From Chelydra serpentina (Eukaryota; Chordata; Testudines; Chelydridae): a stretch of DNA of 64,000 nucleotides. Where the stretch lies: the NCBI GenBank assembly GCA_037349315.1, contig JBAIAC010000068.1, positions 22,597,001-22,661,000 on the forward strand, given 5' to 3'. Positions 33,612 through 43,350 of this stretch are shown in pieces. Numbering within the stretch: the first letter of the stretch is position 1; every line of letters begins with the position of its first letter. Position numbers and translations under genes: made by a program. The notes beneath the pieces were generated by a model. It was not told the origin of the DNA, ran no database searches, and saw only the letters and a list, made by a program, of their open reading frames with translations.

Positions 33612-36461
33612 CTAGATCATCCCAGCCAGGGCTTTGTCAAGCCTGACCTTAAAAACCTCTAAGGAAGGAGATTCCACCACCTCTCTAGGTAACCCATTCC
33701 ACTGCTTCACCACCCTACTAGTGAAAAAGTTTTTCCTAATATCCAACCTAAACCTCCCCCTCTGCAACTTGAGACCATTACTCCTTGTTCTGTCATCTTC
33801 TACCACTGAGAACAGTCTAGATCCATCCTCTTTGGAACCCCCTTTTAGGTAGTTGAAAGCAGCTATCAAATCCCCCCTCACTCTTCTCTTCTGCAGGCTA
33901 AACAATCTCAGTTCCCTCAGCCTCTCCTCATAAGTCATGTGCTCCAGCCCCCTAATCATTTTTGTTGCCCTCCGTTGGACTCTTTCCAATTTATCCACAT
34001 CCTTCTTGTAGTGTGGGGCCCAAAACTGGACACAGTACTCCAAATGAGGCCTCACCAGTGCCGAATAGAGGGGAATAATCACGTCCCTCGATCTGCTGGA
34101 AATGCCCCTACTTATACAGCCCAAAATGCCGTTAGCCTTCTTGGCAACAAGGGCACACTGTTGACTCATATTCAGCTTTTCGTCCACTGTAACCCCTAGG
34201 TCCTTTTCTGCAGAACTGCTGCCCAGCCATTCGGTCCCTAGTCTGTAGCAGTGCATGGGATTCTTCCGTCCTAAGTGCAGGACTCTGCACTTGTCCTTGT
34301 TGAACCTCATCAGATTTCTTTTGGCCCAATCCTCTAATTTGTCTAGGTCCCTCTGTATCCTATCCCTACCCTCCAGCGTATCAACCACTCCTCCCAGTTT
34401 AGTGTCATCTGCAAACTTGCTAAGGGTGCAGTCCACACCATCCTCCAGGTCGTTGATGAAGATATTGAACAAAACCGGCCCCAGCACCGACCCTTGGGGC
34501 ACTCCACTTGATACCGGCTGCCAACTAGACATGGAGCCATTGATCACTACCCGTTGAGCACGACCATCCAGCCAGTTTTCTATCCACCTTACCGTCCATT
34601 CATCCAGCCCATACTTCTTTAACTTGCTGGCAAGAACGCTGTGCGAGACTGTATCAAAAGCTTTGCTAAAGTCAAGAAATAGCACATCCACTGCTTTCCC
34701 CTCATCCACAGAGCCAGTTATCTCATCATAGAAGGCAATTAGGTTAGTCAGGCATGACTTGCCCTTGGTGAATCCATGCTGACTGTTCCTGATCACTTTC
34801 CCCTCCTTTAAGTGGTTCAAAATTGATTCCTTGAGGACCTGTTCCATGATTTTTCCAGGGATTGAGGTGAGACTGACTGGCCTGTAGTTCCCTGGATCTT
34901 CCTTCTTCCCTTTTTTAAAGATGGGCACTACATTAGCTTTTTTCCAGTCATCCGGGACCTCCCCCGATTGCCATGATTTGTCAAAGATAATGGCCAATGG
35001 CTCTGTAATCACATCGGCCAACTCCTTTAGCACCCTCGGATGCAGTGCATCCGGCCCCATGGACTTGTGTTCGTCCAGCTTTTCTAAATAGTCCCGAACT
35101 ACTTCTTTCTCCACAGAGGGCTGGTCACCTCCTCCCCATACCGTGCTGCGGAGTGCAGCCATCTGGGAGCTGCCCTTGTCTGTGAAGACAGAGGCAAAAA
35201 AAGCATTGAGTACACTAGCTTTCTCCACATCCTCTGTCACAAGGTTCCCTCCCTCATTCAGCAAGGGGCCCACACGTTCCTTGACTTTCTTCTTGTTGCT
35301 AACATACCTGAAGAAACCCTTCTTGTTACTCCTAACATCTCCAGCTAGCTGCAACTCCAAGTGTGATTTGGCCTTCCTAATTTCACTCCTGCATGCCTGA
35401 ACAATATTTTTATACTCCTCCCTGGTCATTTGTCCAATCTTCCACTTCTTGTAAGCTGCTTTATTGTGTTTAAGACGAGCAAGGATTTCACTGTTAAGCC
35501 AAGCTGGTCGCCTGCCATATTTACTTTTCTTTCTACACATCGGGATGGTTTGTTCCTGCAACCTCAATAAGGTTTCTTTAAAATACAGCCAGCTTTCCTC
35601 GACTCCTTTCCCCCTCATGTTATTCTCCCAGGGGACCTTGCCCATCAGTTCCCTGAGGGAGTCAAAGTCTGCTTTTCTGAAGTCCAGGCTCTGTATTCTA
35701 CTGTTCTCCTTTCTTCCTTGTGTCAGGATCCTGAACTCGACCATCTCATGGTCACTGCCTCCCAGGTTCCCATCCACTATTGCTTCCTCTACTATTTCTT
35801 CCCTGTTTGTGAGCAGCAGGTCAAGAAGAGCTTTTCCCCTAGTTGGTTCCTCCAGCACTTGCACCAGGAAATTGTCCCCTACACTTTCCAAAAACTTCCT
35901 GGATTGTCTGTGGACCGCTGTATTGCTCTCCCAGCAGATGTCGGGGTGATTAAAGTCACCCATGAGAACCAGGGCCTGTGATCTAGTAACTCCTGTTAGT
36001 TGCTGGAAGAAAGCCTCGTCCACCTCATCCGCCTGGTCTGGTGGTCTGTAGCAGACTCCCACCACGACATTACCCTTGTTGCTCACACTTCTCAATTTAA
36101 TCCAGAGACTCTCAGGTTTTTCTGCAGTTTCATACTGGAGCTCTGAGCAGTCATACTGCTCTCTTACATACAACGCAACTCCCCCACCTTTTCTGCCCTG
36201 CCTATCCTTCCTGAACAGTTTATATCCGTCCATGACAGTACTCCAATCGTGTGAGTTATCCCACCAAGTCTCTGTTATTCCAATTACATCATAATTCCTT
36301 GACTGTGCCAGGACTTCCAGTTCTCCCTGCTTGTTCCCCAGGCTTCTTGCATTTGTGTATAGGCATTTAAGATCACTCACCGATCGTCCTGCTGTCCCAG
36401 TATGGGGCAGGAGCCCTCCCCTCTTGCACTCACCTACTTGTGCTTCCTCCCGGTATCCCAC
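33612..36461 (-). CDS. CR1 ORF2: AP endonuclease and reverse transcriptase
   Basis: This enzyme nicks genomic DNA and copies CR1 RNA by target-primed reverse transcription. Counting from position 36461, the apurinic-like endonuclease spans residues 32-243, with catalytic motifs TETWWD (E64), GDFNHP (D169, N171, H172) and GSDHE (D237, H238). Reverse transcriptase spans about 505-760, with LDFSKAFD (D597), [10 protein letters not shown] (653-662) and FADD (D685, D686). A conserved C-terminal tail ([10 protein letters not shown]) ends the protein. All key residues are present over 949 residues, the usual CR1 length. The codon at 36461 is GTG, not ATG, and the first in-frame ATG is residue 77, beyond the catalytic E64. 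The frame is open upstream into ORF1. Entry by -1 frameshift at 36509-36515 is therefore likely. Confidence 0.95.
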   Translation of the reverse strand: MGYREEAQVGECKRGGLLPHTGTAGRSVSDLKCLYTNARSLGNKQGELEVLAQSRNYDVIGITETWWDNSHDWSTVMDGYKLFRKDRQGRKGGGVALYVREQYDCSELQYETAEKPESLWIKLRSVSNKGNVVVGVCYRPPDQADEVDEAFFQQLTGVTRSQALVLMGDFNHPDICWESNTAVHRQSRKFLESVGDNFLVQVLEEPTRGKALLDLLLTNREEIVEEAIVDGNLGGSDHEMVEFRILTQGRKENSRIQSLDFRKADFDSLRELMGKVPWENNMRGKGVEESWLYFKETLLRLQEQTIPMCRKKSKYGRRPAWLNSEILARLKHNKAAYKKWKIGQMTREEYKNIVQACRSEIRKAKSHLELQLAGDVRSNKKGFFRYVSNKKKVKERVGPLLNEGGNLVTEDVEKASVLNAFFASVFTDKGSSQMAALRSTVWGGGDQPSVEKEVVRDYLEKLDEHKSMGPDALHPRVLKELADVITEPLAIIFDKSWQSGEVPDDWKKANVVPIFKKGKKEDPGNYRPVSLTSIPGKIMEQVLKESILNHLKEGKVIRNSQHGFTKGKSCLTNLIAFYDEITGSVDEGKAVDVLFLDFSKAFDTVSHSVLASKLKKYGLDEWTVRWIENWLDGRAQRVVINGSMSSWQPVSSGVPQGSVLGPVLFNIFINDLEDGVDCTLSKFADDTKLGGVVDTLEGRDRIQRDLDKLEDWAKRNLMRFNKDKCRVLHLGRKNPMHCYRLGTEWLGSSSAEKDLGVTVDEKLNMSQQCALVAKKANGILGCISRGISSRSRDVIIPLYSALVRPHLEYCVQFWAPHYKKDVDKLERVQRRATKMIRGLEHMTYEERLRELRLFSLQKRRVRGDLIAAFNYLKGGSKEDGSRLFSVVEDDRTRSNGLKLQRGRFRLDIRKNFFTSRVVKQWNGLPREVVESPSLEVFKVRLDKALAGMI

Positions 36462-36505
36462 TTCCCCACTTACCTCGGGGCTTTGGTCTCCTTCCCTCGG
36501 CGAAC

Positions 36506-37522
36506 CTAGTTTAAAGCCCTCCTCACTAGGTTGGCCAGCCTGCTTCCAAAGATGCTCTTCCCTCTCTTCGTCAGGTGGAGCCCGTCTCTGCCTAGCACTC
36601 CTTCTTCTTGGAACACCATCCCATGGTCAAAGAATCCAAACCCTTCTCTCCGACACCATCTGCGTAGCCATTCGTTGACTTCCACGATTCGACGGTCTCT
36701 ACCCCGGCCTTTTCCTGCCACAGGGAGAATGGACGAGAACACCACTTGCGCCTCAAACGCCTTTATCCTTCTTCCCAGAGCCACGTAGTCTGCAGTAATA
36801 CGCTCAAGGTCATTCTTGGCAGTATCATTGGTGCCCACGTGGAGAAGCAGGAAGGGGTAGCGATCTGAGGGCTTGATGAGTCTCGGCAGTCTCTCCGTCA
36901 CATCACGAATCCTAGCCCCTGGCAAGCAGCACACCTCTCTGTTTTCCCGGTCAGGGCGGCAGATAGATGACTCAGTCCCCCTGAGGAGAGAGTCCCCGAC
37001 CACCACCACCCTCCTCCTCCTCTTGGGAGTGGTGGTCGTGGAACCCCCATCCCTAGGACTGTGCATCTCATGCCTTCCAATCAGTGGAGTCTCCTTCTGC
37101 TCTGTTCCCTCAGATGCATCATTCACTCCACTCTCTGCACTAGTGCCTGTGGAGAGAACATGAAAACGGTTGCTCATCTGAATATGCGTTTCTTGTACAT
37201 GGACTTGTCTCATACTCTTTCCTCTTCTGGAGGTCACATGCCGCCAATTATCCTCGCTGGTCTTCTGTCCCCGCTGCGCAGCCTGCTCTGAATCCTCACA
37301 ACACTGTGCCCGCTGAAGCCTATCCTGACGTCTATCCAGGAACTCCTCATTTTCTTTTATGGAGCGCAGGGTTGATACTCGTTTCTCCAGACCTTGAATC
37401 TTCTCCTCCAATATGGAGATCAGTTTGCACTTTGTACAGACAAAGTCGCTTCTATCCTGTGGAAGAAAGACAAACATGGCACATCCTGTGCAGGTCACGA
37501 CAGCGGATCGCTCAGCATCCAT
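36506..37522 (-). CDS. CR1 ORF1: zinc ribbon, coiled coil and SGNH esterase
   Basis: A 338-residue protein starting at a true ATG. CxxC pairs at residues 11-14 and 29-32 suggest a zinc-binding knuckle. A heptad-like stretch at 34-60 suggests a coiled coil. A basic patch (KRRRR, 167-171) precedes an SGNH/GDSL hydrolase domain with GDS (S178), HVGTND (G230, N232, D233) and DGLH (D313, H316). CR1-family ORF1 proteins with an esterase domain are known and are thought to bind the element RNA and membranes or lipids. The last codons, GCT TTA AAC TAG, embed a slippery heptamer. ORF2 is in the -1 frame, so part of translation may continue into it. No disabling change was seen. Confidence 0.93.
   Translation of the reverse strand: MDAERSAVVTCTGCAMFVFLPQDRSDFVCTKCKLISILEEKIQGLEKRVSTLRSIKENEEFLDRRQDRLQRAQCCEDSEQAAQRGQKTSEDNWRHVTSRRGKSMRQVHVQETHIQMSNRFHVLSTGTSAESGVNDASEGTEQKETPLIGRHEMHSPRDGGSTTTTPKRRRRVVVVGDSLLRGTESSICRPDRENREVCCLPGARIRDVTERLPRLIKPSDRYPFLLLHVGTNDTAKNDLERITADYVALGRRIKAFEAQVVFSSILPVAGKGRGRDRRIVEVNEWLRRWCRREGFGFFDHGMVFQEEGVLGRDGLHLTKRGKSIFGSRLANLVRRALN
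36509..36515 (-). promoter_or_regulatory. Candidate -1 ribosomal frameshift site (T TTA AAC)
   Basis: In the ORF1 frame the heptamer reads T TTA AAC and is followed at once by the TAG stop (36508-36506). This is the X XXY YYZ form, identical to the strongest known eukaryotic -1 slippery sequence. Slipping back one base gives TTT AAA CTA GGT, which is exactly the ORF2 frame and stays open for 16 codons to the start of the recognised ORF2 homology. A short CCCC/GGGG hairpin candidate lies about 30 bases downstream (around 36475-36459). I cannot confirm a pseudoknot by eye. Confidence 0.6.
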
Positions 37523-37904
37523 AGTTCCTTCCTTCGAAGAGTTCTCTCACTTGTGGCAGAAGCTACTCAGGGAAACCTGCAAGGGGGATGCCTCAGTAGG
37601 TTCTCTCCAGGCGAACTCCCAGGCTAACTCCACCTGTTTGCTTCTCTGCTATGCGCTGCTCCGCTGGTGCGCAGCTGACTGACAGTCTTTTTAGAAGAGT
37701 CTGCAATGAAGCACTCCCAAATCACACTTTTCAAACAGGAAATCAAACACTCTAGCACACTGTCAAAGTGCCAAACTGTCCCCTCAACAGATACTCGCTC
37801 CCACGTCTGCAGCCACCTGGTTGCTCTGCCTCTCCCTTTAGTTTGGGTAAAAGGAATTAGGAATGGCAAGGATAGCTTGCCCCCTTCGCACTCCCCTTCC
37901 AAAC
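37523..37904 (-). other. CR1 leader between promoter monomers and ORF1
   Basis: The 382 bp between the ORF1 start codon and the first 284-bp monomer are single-copy in this window. They belong to the 5' untranslated region on the minus strand. No conserved upstream reading frame was identified. Confidence 0.7.
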
Positions 37905-37965
37905 TTCCTCTCAAACTCCCCTGTTTGCAGCCCCTGTTCCCAAAGCTCCCTGGTCGCTTGTGGAC

Positions 37966-37979
37966 GGCTTTATAAAGCC
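37966..37979 (-). promoter_or_regulatory. TATA-like perfect palindrome with GC box (one per monomer)
   Basis: GGCTTTATAAAGCC is a perfect 14-bp palindrome holding TATAAA. On the minus strand a GC box (GGGGGCGGGGC) lies about 25 bases upstream (plus 38001-38011). Equivalent copies are at 38250-38263, 38534-38547 and 38818-38831. The GC box plus TATA order suits minus-strand transcription into ORF1. Confidence 0.6.
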
Positions 37980-38003
37980 CCGGCCTCCCTGATTGATTAG
38001 CCC

Positions 38004-38015
38004 CGCCCCCTGGTG
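38004..38015 (-). promoter_or_regulatory. CTCF-like core (one per monomer)
   Basis: On the minus strand CACCAGGGGGCG matches the central part of the vertebrate CTCF consensus. Copies are at 38288-38299, 38572-38583 and 38856-38867, and they overlap the GC box. Confidence 0.4.
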
Positions 38016-39080
38016 TAGAAGCTCACAGCTTCCAACTGCCAGCCACAGCACACGGTCCTGCAAACAAACAAATGAACAAACAAACAGACAGACACAAGCT
38101 CAGCACACAGCAAGTACCCCCAAACACACACTACAGACAGCCACTTACCCCAAGGGTCCTGTATTTGCTCCTGCTTTACCTGGAGCAATTCCTCTCAAAC
38201 TCCCCTGTTTGCAGCCCCTGTTCGCAAAGCTCCCTGGTCGCTTGTGGACGGCTTTATAAAGCCCCGGCCTCCCTGATTGATTAGCCCCGCCCCCTGGTGT
38301 AGAAGCTCACAGCTTCCAACTGCCAGCCACAGCACACGGTCCTGCAAACAAACAAATGAACAAACAAACAGACAGACACAAGCTCAGCACACAGCAAGTA
38401 CCCCCAAACACACACTACAGACAGCCACTTACCCCAAGGGTCCTGTATTTGCTCCTGCTTTACCTGGAGCAATTCCTCTCAAACTCCCCTGTTTGCAGCC
38501 CCTGTTCGCAAAGCTCCCTGGTCGCTTGTGGACGGCTTTATAAAGCCCCGGCCTCCCTGATTGATTAGCCCCGCCCCCTGGTGTAGAAGCTCACAGCTTC
38601 CAACTGCCAGCCACAGCACACGGTCCTGCAAACAAACAAATGAACAAACAAACAGACAGACACAAGCTCAGCACACAGCAAGTACCCCCAAACACACACT
38701 ACAGACAGCCACTTACCCCAAGGGTCCTGTATTTGCTCCTGCTTTACCTGGAGCAATTCCTCTCAAACTCCCCTGTTTGCAGCCCCTGTTTGCAAAGCTC
38801 CCTGGTCGCTTGTGGACGGCTTTATAAAGCCCCGGCCTCCCTGATTGATTAGCCCCGCCCCCTGGTGTAGAAGCTCACAGCTTCCAACTGCCAGCCACAG
38901 CACACGGTCCTGCAAACAAACAAATGAACAAACAAACAGACAGACACAAGCTCAGCACACAGCAAGTACCCCCAAACACACACTACAGACAGCCACTTAC
39001 CCCAAGGGTCCTGTATTTGCTCCTGCTTTACCTGGAGCAATTCCTCTCAAACTCCCCTGTTTGCAGCCCCTGTTCGCAAA

Positions 39081-40716
39081 AGGGGCATCTTCATATTGGG
39101 ATTTTTGTTTTGTTTTTGTTTTTAAAGCAAAATATGATGTGCAAGGATAAAGTCACTCTGACTGCAATATGCAATGGAAATAAATTATACTACATATCAT
39201 GCTTCCAGACTCCCTGCCATATTTAACAAGCTCAGCGCTGACAAACATGTATTAATATGAGATGAAGAGCTGACAGGAAAGGAACTGTGGAAACCAAATG
39301 GCTTGTGAATATTTTTTTCCACCGCTGTTGCTGCTGTTCTCAGAGATTAAATTTTTAATCTGAAGTCATCTTCTCTTATCTCTTTAGCCAAATTTATTCT
39401 ACAATAAAATCTTCATAAATTATGAAACAGAATGTTCCTCTTCCTTGCAAGGCAATTGTACTAGACTGGAAAACAGAAGGAGAAAGTAAACTTTTGTTTA
39501 ATGAAGAGTAACTAGTGATTTTTCTGGAAGAAATTTACAAGCCATTAATGCCTTAATCACTCGATTCCGTGTGCACTGAGGATAGGATAAATAAACTAAT
39601 TAAAGGTTAACAGCCCAATTGTGCTGCTAATAGAGTCAATGGTAAAACTCCCATTGACTTCATTGGGCACTGGGTATTTTTAAGTGTTTTGTGCATGTCA
39701 CAAAACCTGTTTAATATCGAATCAGTATCTTGATGACACCAAACATTAAATTCAGTGATGTGTTAATATAGGGCTCAATCATTTCATTCTTAATTCTCTG
39801 TTAGGACCTGAGCCAAAGCCCCACTGCAGTCTAGAGGAGTCTTTCCATTGACTTCAATGAGCTTTGGATCAGACAGCTGGAGTCTATCAGCAAGGTTTGT
39901 GAATTGGGTAAGGCATGGGAATGGAGTGTTCTGTTCATAAACAAGACTCCAGAAGGCAGTGGTGAGAACTTTCCAGGGTGGCCCGATGGGTCTGTTTTGA
40001 TCCAAATGCCTCCTAGATTGATACAAGAACAGCTAGTCAAATGTTTTTTCCATAGGTTTGCTTTGTTGGTGTTTGTGTGTTGTATTCAGACATTCTGGGC
40101 ATGCACCCCTCTTGCTGCCAGACCCTGGGCCTTCTCTTCTAGCAAGGGGCAACAACCCCATAGCTCTGCTGCTCTGAGATGGCTCCCTGGCTTCAGCATC
40201 TCTGATTCTCAGGGCGGCTCCTTCAGTAGGTGCAAAGGAGTCTGAACTCCTCTTGGAAACATACTCTCTTGGGAGCTAAGCAGCCAGGAGACATTTGCAG
40301 CGACCCAAGACAGCCTTTACAGAACAAGCCGGCATTGGTTAGGCAGCTGGAATATCGTATGTAGGGATGCCGAATTAGAATGGTAGAGCCTGTGCCAGCT
40401 TGCAGCATTGCCTGCCTCGCCCACATGTCCCGCATTCAGCAACCTCTGCCTTTGCACAGCTGGCTCTTACAGAAGTCGGCTCCAGTCATGCTGTTTTCAC
40501 ATATCCTGCCCCCTTGGCCATCAGTCATTAAAAGTTAAGGGCCTGGTCAGTGGTTTTCCACTGCCGCTCCAAGGTTACTCCATTCATACGCTGACAGTTC
40601 TTGATAAAACCATTCAGACCCGCCCCTCAACCCCCGTTATGCCTACTTGACACTCACCCCCTGTCACTGTTTGCCCTCTGAACCAGGTAAGAATTTATCC
40701 CCTGCGGAGAACAATT
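39081..40716. other. Unassigned sequence
   Basis: No gene or named repeat was recognised. Two good copies of the dispersed near-palindrome lie here: CCCATTGACTTCATTGGG (39650-39667) and TCCATTGACTTCAATGAG (39844-39861). Confidence 0.35.
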
Positions 40717-41252
40717 AGAGCTGGACACATTTTTTGGACATTTGCTGAAAAACGCAGGTTTGGGCTGACCAAAACCATTTGTGAACTTGACTCTAATTCT
40801 CCAAATAGTTTTGGACAGTTTTTTTAAAGCTAGATTCACAAGGAGATTTAGATGTCATGCACAAAACAACCAGAGGAGATGATGCCATGTCCGCCTTTTC
40901 GCCAGTAGCCCAGTGATTACGTCACTCACATGAGATGCAGGAGACCCGGGTTCAAAGACAATGGAGCAAGGACTTGAACTCAGATCTCCAAGTGAGTGCC
41001 CGAACTGCTGGGTTGTTGGCCATAAGGAAGTACCAGCACTTGTCCTCTGTTAACTTAGCCCTTCATTTCCTTTGCTTTTATTTAAAAAGATGGTTTAAAA
41101 TACCCAGAAATGAAACATTTCATTTCAAGTCAAACAAAAACATTTTTTGTTGACTTTTTCAATTTGCTGAAAAAATTCAGTTCAGGTAGAACCAAATTGT
41201 TTTGTTTTTGGAACTGCTAGCAAACCCAATAATCAGTTATTCATCCAGCTCT
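40717..41252. mobile_element. AT-rich fold-back repeat with nested SINE-like insert
   Basis: The left end AGAGCTGGACAC and the complement of the right end (AGAGCTGGATGA) are inverted repeats. The flanking AT-rich arms (TGAAAAA, TTTTTGTTGAC and similar) belong to the family also seen at 21911-22267. The middle (about 40827-41070) is foreign. It opens with CTAGATTCACAAGGAGATTT, the terminal wording of the element at 48301-49502, and includes a tRNA-like inverted dimer. Confidence 0.5.
40903..41022. repeat. tRNA-like inverted dimer
   Basis: The left half CAGTAGCCCAGTGATTACGT, CACTCACATG..., GACCCGGGTTCAAAG looks like a tRNA-derived SINE head. The right half (GACTTGAACTCAGATCTCCA, AGTGAGTGCCCGAACTGCTG, GGTTGTTGG) is its approximate reverse complement. 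The whole is a palindrome of about 120 bp with tRNA-like promoter boxes facing each other. Confidence 0.6.
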
Positions 41253-42024
41253 TGTAACAATACAGAAGTGAGTGGGGAAACCGAGTCACACAAGCTTTTC
41301 CTAAAACAATACAGAAATTTCCCATATTCTTCACAAAACCATATTAAACAATAGCCTGTAGGGCATGTGTCCCTCTTGATACTCTCCCAAACTTCCCTTC
41401 CTTTTGAAAAAGGAGCCTTGTTCTTTACTCCATCCTCTGGAGGCCAAATTTACAACAGCAGCAAACCTGGTGTCACAAATTTTCAGTAGTGAGACAGCGG
41501 GACACTTAGTTGGTGATCATAAAGGCAGGTATCAGAGCAGAGGGAACCAATTATTCAAGCTCATAGCTATCATACGACAATGGTAAAGAATCACAGAAAG
41601 AGTCACTTTCTTTTAACACTGAACAAGGAGCTCGATTAGAATAAGTAAATCAGAGGAGATACTGGATTTTGACATTTCATCGTCTCTCTCTTCTCTTCAA
41701 TGCAGAACTTCTGCCTACAAGTCCCACCTGCCCCCCACACCCTGCTTTGCTTCCAGCTCCAGTTCACAGAGCCTCATAATAGCCACTACAGAGCCCTGAG
41801 CCGACAAATACAGCTGGATGCAGAGTTTCACTTTTCCTACAAATGCAGGTAGCTGAGAATCTTCCACAGCAGCTGGACTATCCTGTTACTGTTCACATCG
41901 CCTCACAAGCAGCGTCGCCACTATTACATAAGAGCACATTGTGGTGTAACTCACTACTATTGCTTTGATTGGTACGTTTTTCCATATGCAAAGTGCCAAT
42001 ACGAATGCCTTGTTAGGGATAATG
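41253..42024. other. Unassigned sequence
   Basis: No gene or repeat recognised. Confidence 0.35.
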
Positions 42025-42029
42025 GGAAA

Positions 42030-42732
42030 TGTAACACAGCGTGCACTCACCGCTGCAGCACCTCCTGCTGGCTACCTCGGGAATCAGCTCATCCCAGCCT
42101 CAGAGCGCCTTCTACTGGCCGGTGTCGCCCTAGATTGACTACTTCCTAGTCAATCTCCACCACTGTACTTCAGGACCCCTGTCCCTCACTGGCCTGTGGT
42201 GTCCCTTCTCTGGGGTACTGCCCCGCAGCAGTGCCCCCACACTCAGGGTTCTCCCCTCCCTGGGGAACCCCAAGCCCCTAATCCCACCTCACCTCAGTGA
42301 CCCACTGCCAGTCTTCATCTAGCCCCATCCCTCTGGGGCAAACTGCAGTAATAAGTGGCCACTCATTATCGGCCGGGGGGTTGGACCTGTTGCCTCTTCC
42401 TTCCCTGGCTGGCTCCTCACAGCCTCCTCCAGCCCTGACAACAAGGTCTCTGACTGGGGGTTTGCCAGGCTGGAGCTCCCCCAGCTCCTCCTGTTCTTCC
42501 CCAGCTCGGCGCTGTCCAAGGTACTCTTTGCTCTTTCAGGCAGCCAGGTCCACCTCTCTCCAAGACTGTAGAGAGACTGACTCCCACTTCTGTTCTGCTC
42601 TCTTTTGTACCGGCTTGGTCAGCTCTGATTGACTGCCTCCCGCCTCTTCCTGATTGACTCTCAGCCCCAGCTCTCTCCAAGGGCTGGCTTTTAACCCTTC
42701 CAGAGCTGGAGCGGGGTGACCTCTCCGTTACA
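42030..42732 (-). mobile_element. Solo LTR with perfect 5-bp target duplication
   Basis: It starts TGTAACACAGCG and ends CTCCGTTACA, giving a 6-bp inverted terminus TGTAAC/GTTACA with TG...CA ends. GGAAA flanks it on both sides (42025-42029 and 42733-42737). It is 703 bp long and GC-rich. A TATA-like GTTAAAAGCC is present on the minus strand (42686-42695 region), which favours minus orientation. No internal viral genes adjoin it, so this is an LTR left by recombination of a retrovirus-like element. Confidence 0.8.
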
Positions 42733-42737
42733 GGAAA

Positions 42738-43136
42738 CAGTTGAACCAAAGAAAACAAAAATGAAGTCTTTGTCTTATCCATCCATGAGTGCTGCCTATC
42801 AAATTACCTCTTCGAACAGGCAAATTCCATAGAATCTAAATTCCACAGAAATGTAAAGGTACATTACAGAACAAAACAATGTCATAAAAAGCACATAGCT
42901 ACACACACTACATCCACCAATGCCTTAGAATGACCACTCCAGGATATTTATTCTGATTTTGACTCTCAGGTGATGAGCAGGTTGGTAGAATATATGGACA
43001 TTCTAAACAACACATATCAAAACTTGCCAGTTTAGGGCCAGCTCCATGGAGTGTGAAATGTTATGACCCTTGCAAACTACTTTGTGGGTTTGCTATGTTC
43101 ACAAAATGCAGGTTTACAAGCCTCTTTCCCTATTAG
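42738..43136. other. Unassigned sequence
   Basis: No gene or repeat recognised. Confidence 0.35.
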
Positions 43137-43205
43137 TATTGTGATAGCACCTGAGAGCCCCAACTCATGGACCCAGACCCCATTGTGCTTGGTGCTGTAC
43201 ACCCT
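43137..43205 (-). mobile_element. CORE-SINE-type tail, reversed
   Basis: TTGTGATAGCACCTGAGAGC, then CCATTGTGCTTGGTGCTGTA, is the reverse complement of the tail at 12890-13016. Confidence 0.6.
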
Positions 43206-43350
43206 TAAAATCATTCTTCTCCGCTTCCAAGCCGATTCAACTTTTAAAAAAAGTTTTTTTTTCTAGCTTATGCAAATCCTATCCTATGTGCAGTGGTCAC
43301 CATGAATAAAAGGAAACATTTGCCAACAGTTGCCTCATGATAGTATCTAA

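Larger units (their letters stand above)
33523..39080 (-). mobile_element. Long CR1 LINE with both ORFs intact
   Basis: The order on the minus strand is: four and a bit 284-bp promoter-like monomers (39080-37905), a non-repeated leader (37904-37523), ORF1 (37522-36506), ORF2 (ending 33612), then a short 3' end. That 3' end finishes in repeats of the CR1 type (plus strand GAATCATAGAATCATAGAAT at 33523). Neither ORF has a stop or frameshift apart from the natural frame change between them, so this copy is young. Three short copies in the window share its 3' end or a close relative (17905, 54556 and, more distantly, 50041). No target duplication is obvious, which is usual for CR1. Confidence 0.95.
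37905..39080 (-). repeat. Tandem 284-bp monomers, CR1 5' promoter array
   Basis: Units start at 37905, 38189, 38473 and 38757, and a 40-bp partial unit occupies 39041-39080. The spacing is exactly 284 bp throughout. The units are almost identical; the visible differences are at the CCCCTGTTCCC/TTCGC/TTTGC position near each unit start. The outermost (5') unit is truncated where the element joins the flank. Each unit contains a GC box, a TATA-like palindrome, a CTCF-like core and splice-like signals. The layout resembles the monomeric promoters of mouse L1. The 60-88 codon frames repeated in every unit are by-products of repetition and do not begin with ATG on the transcript strand. Confidence 0.95.

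Noticed and set aside
33634..37524. Plus-strand open frames of 60-161 codons across the CR1.
   Set aside because: They are antisense shadows of ORF1 and ORF2, whose protein motifs are clear on the minus strand.
37905..39080. Regular direct repeats as a CRISPR-like array.
   Set aside because: The unit is 284 bp with no short repeat plus unique spacer pattern, the DNA is vertebrate, and the array is continuous with a LINE.
39069..39092. Target-site duplication of the full-length CR1.
   Set aside because: Comparison of the flanks at 39081 (AGGGGCATCTTC) and before 33523 (CTTTAGTGGA) shows no convincing match; CR1 often leaves none.
37993..39226. Repeated 60-101 codon open frames on both strands of the 284-bp array, seen as a possible repeat-protein gene family.
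   Set aside because: They are identical because the DNA is a tandem repeat. The minus-strand ones do not start with ATG, each ends within one unit, and the array sits where a CR1 5' untranslated region belongs.
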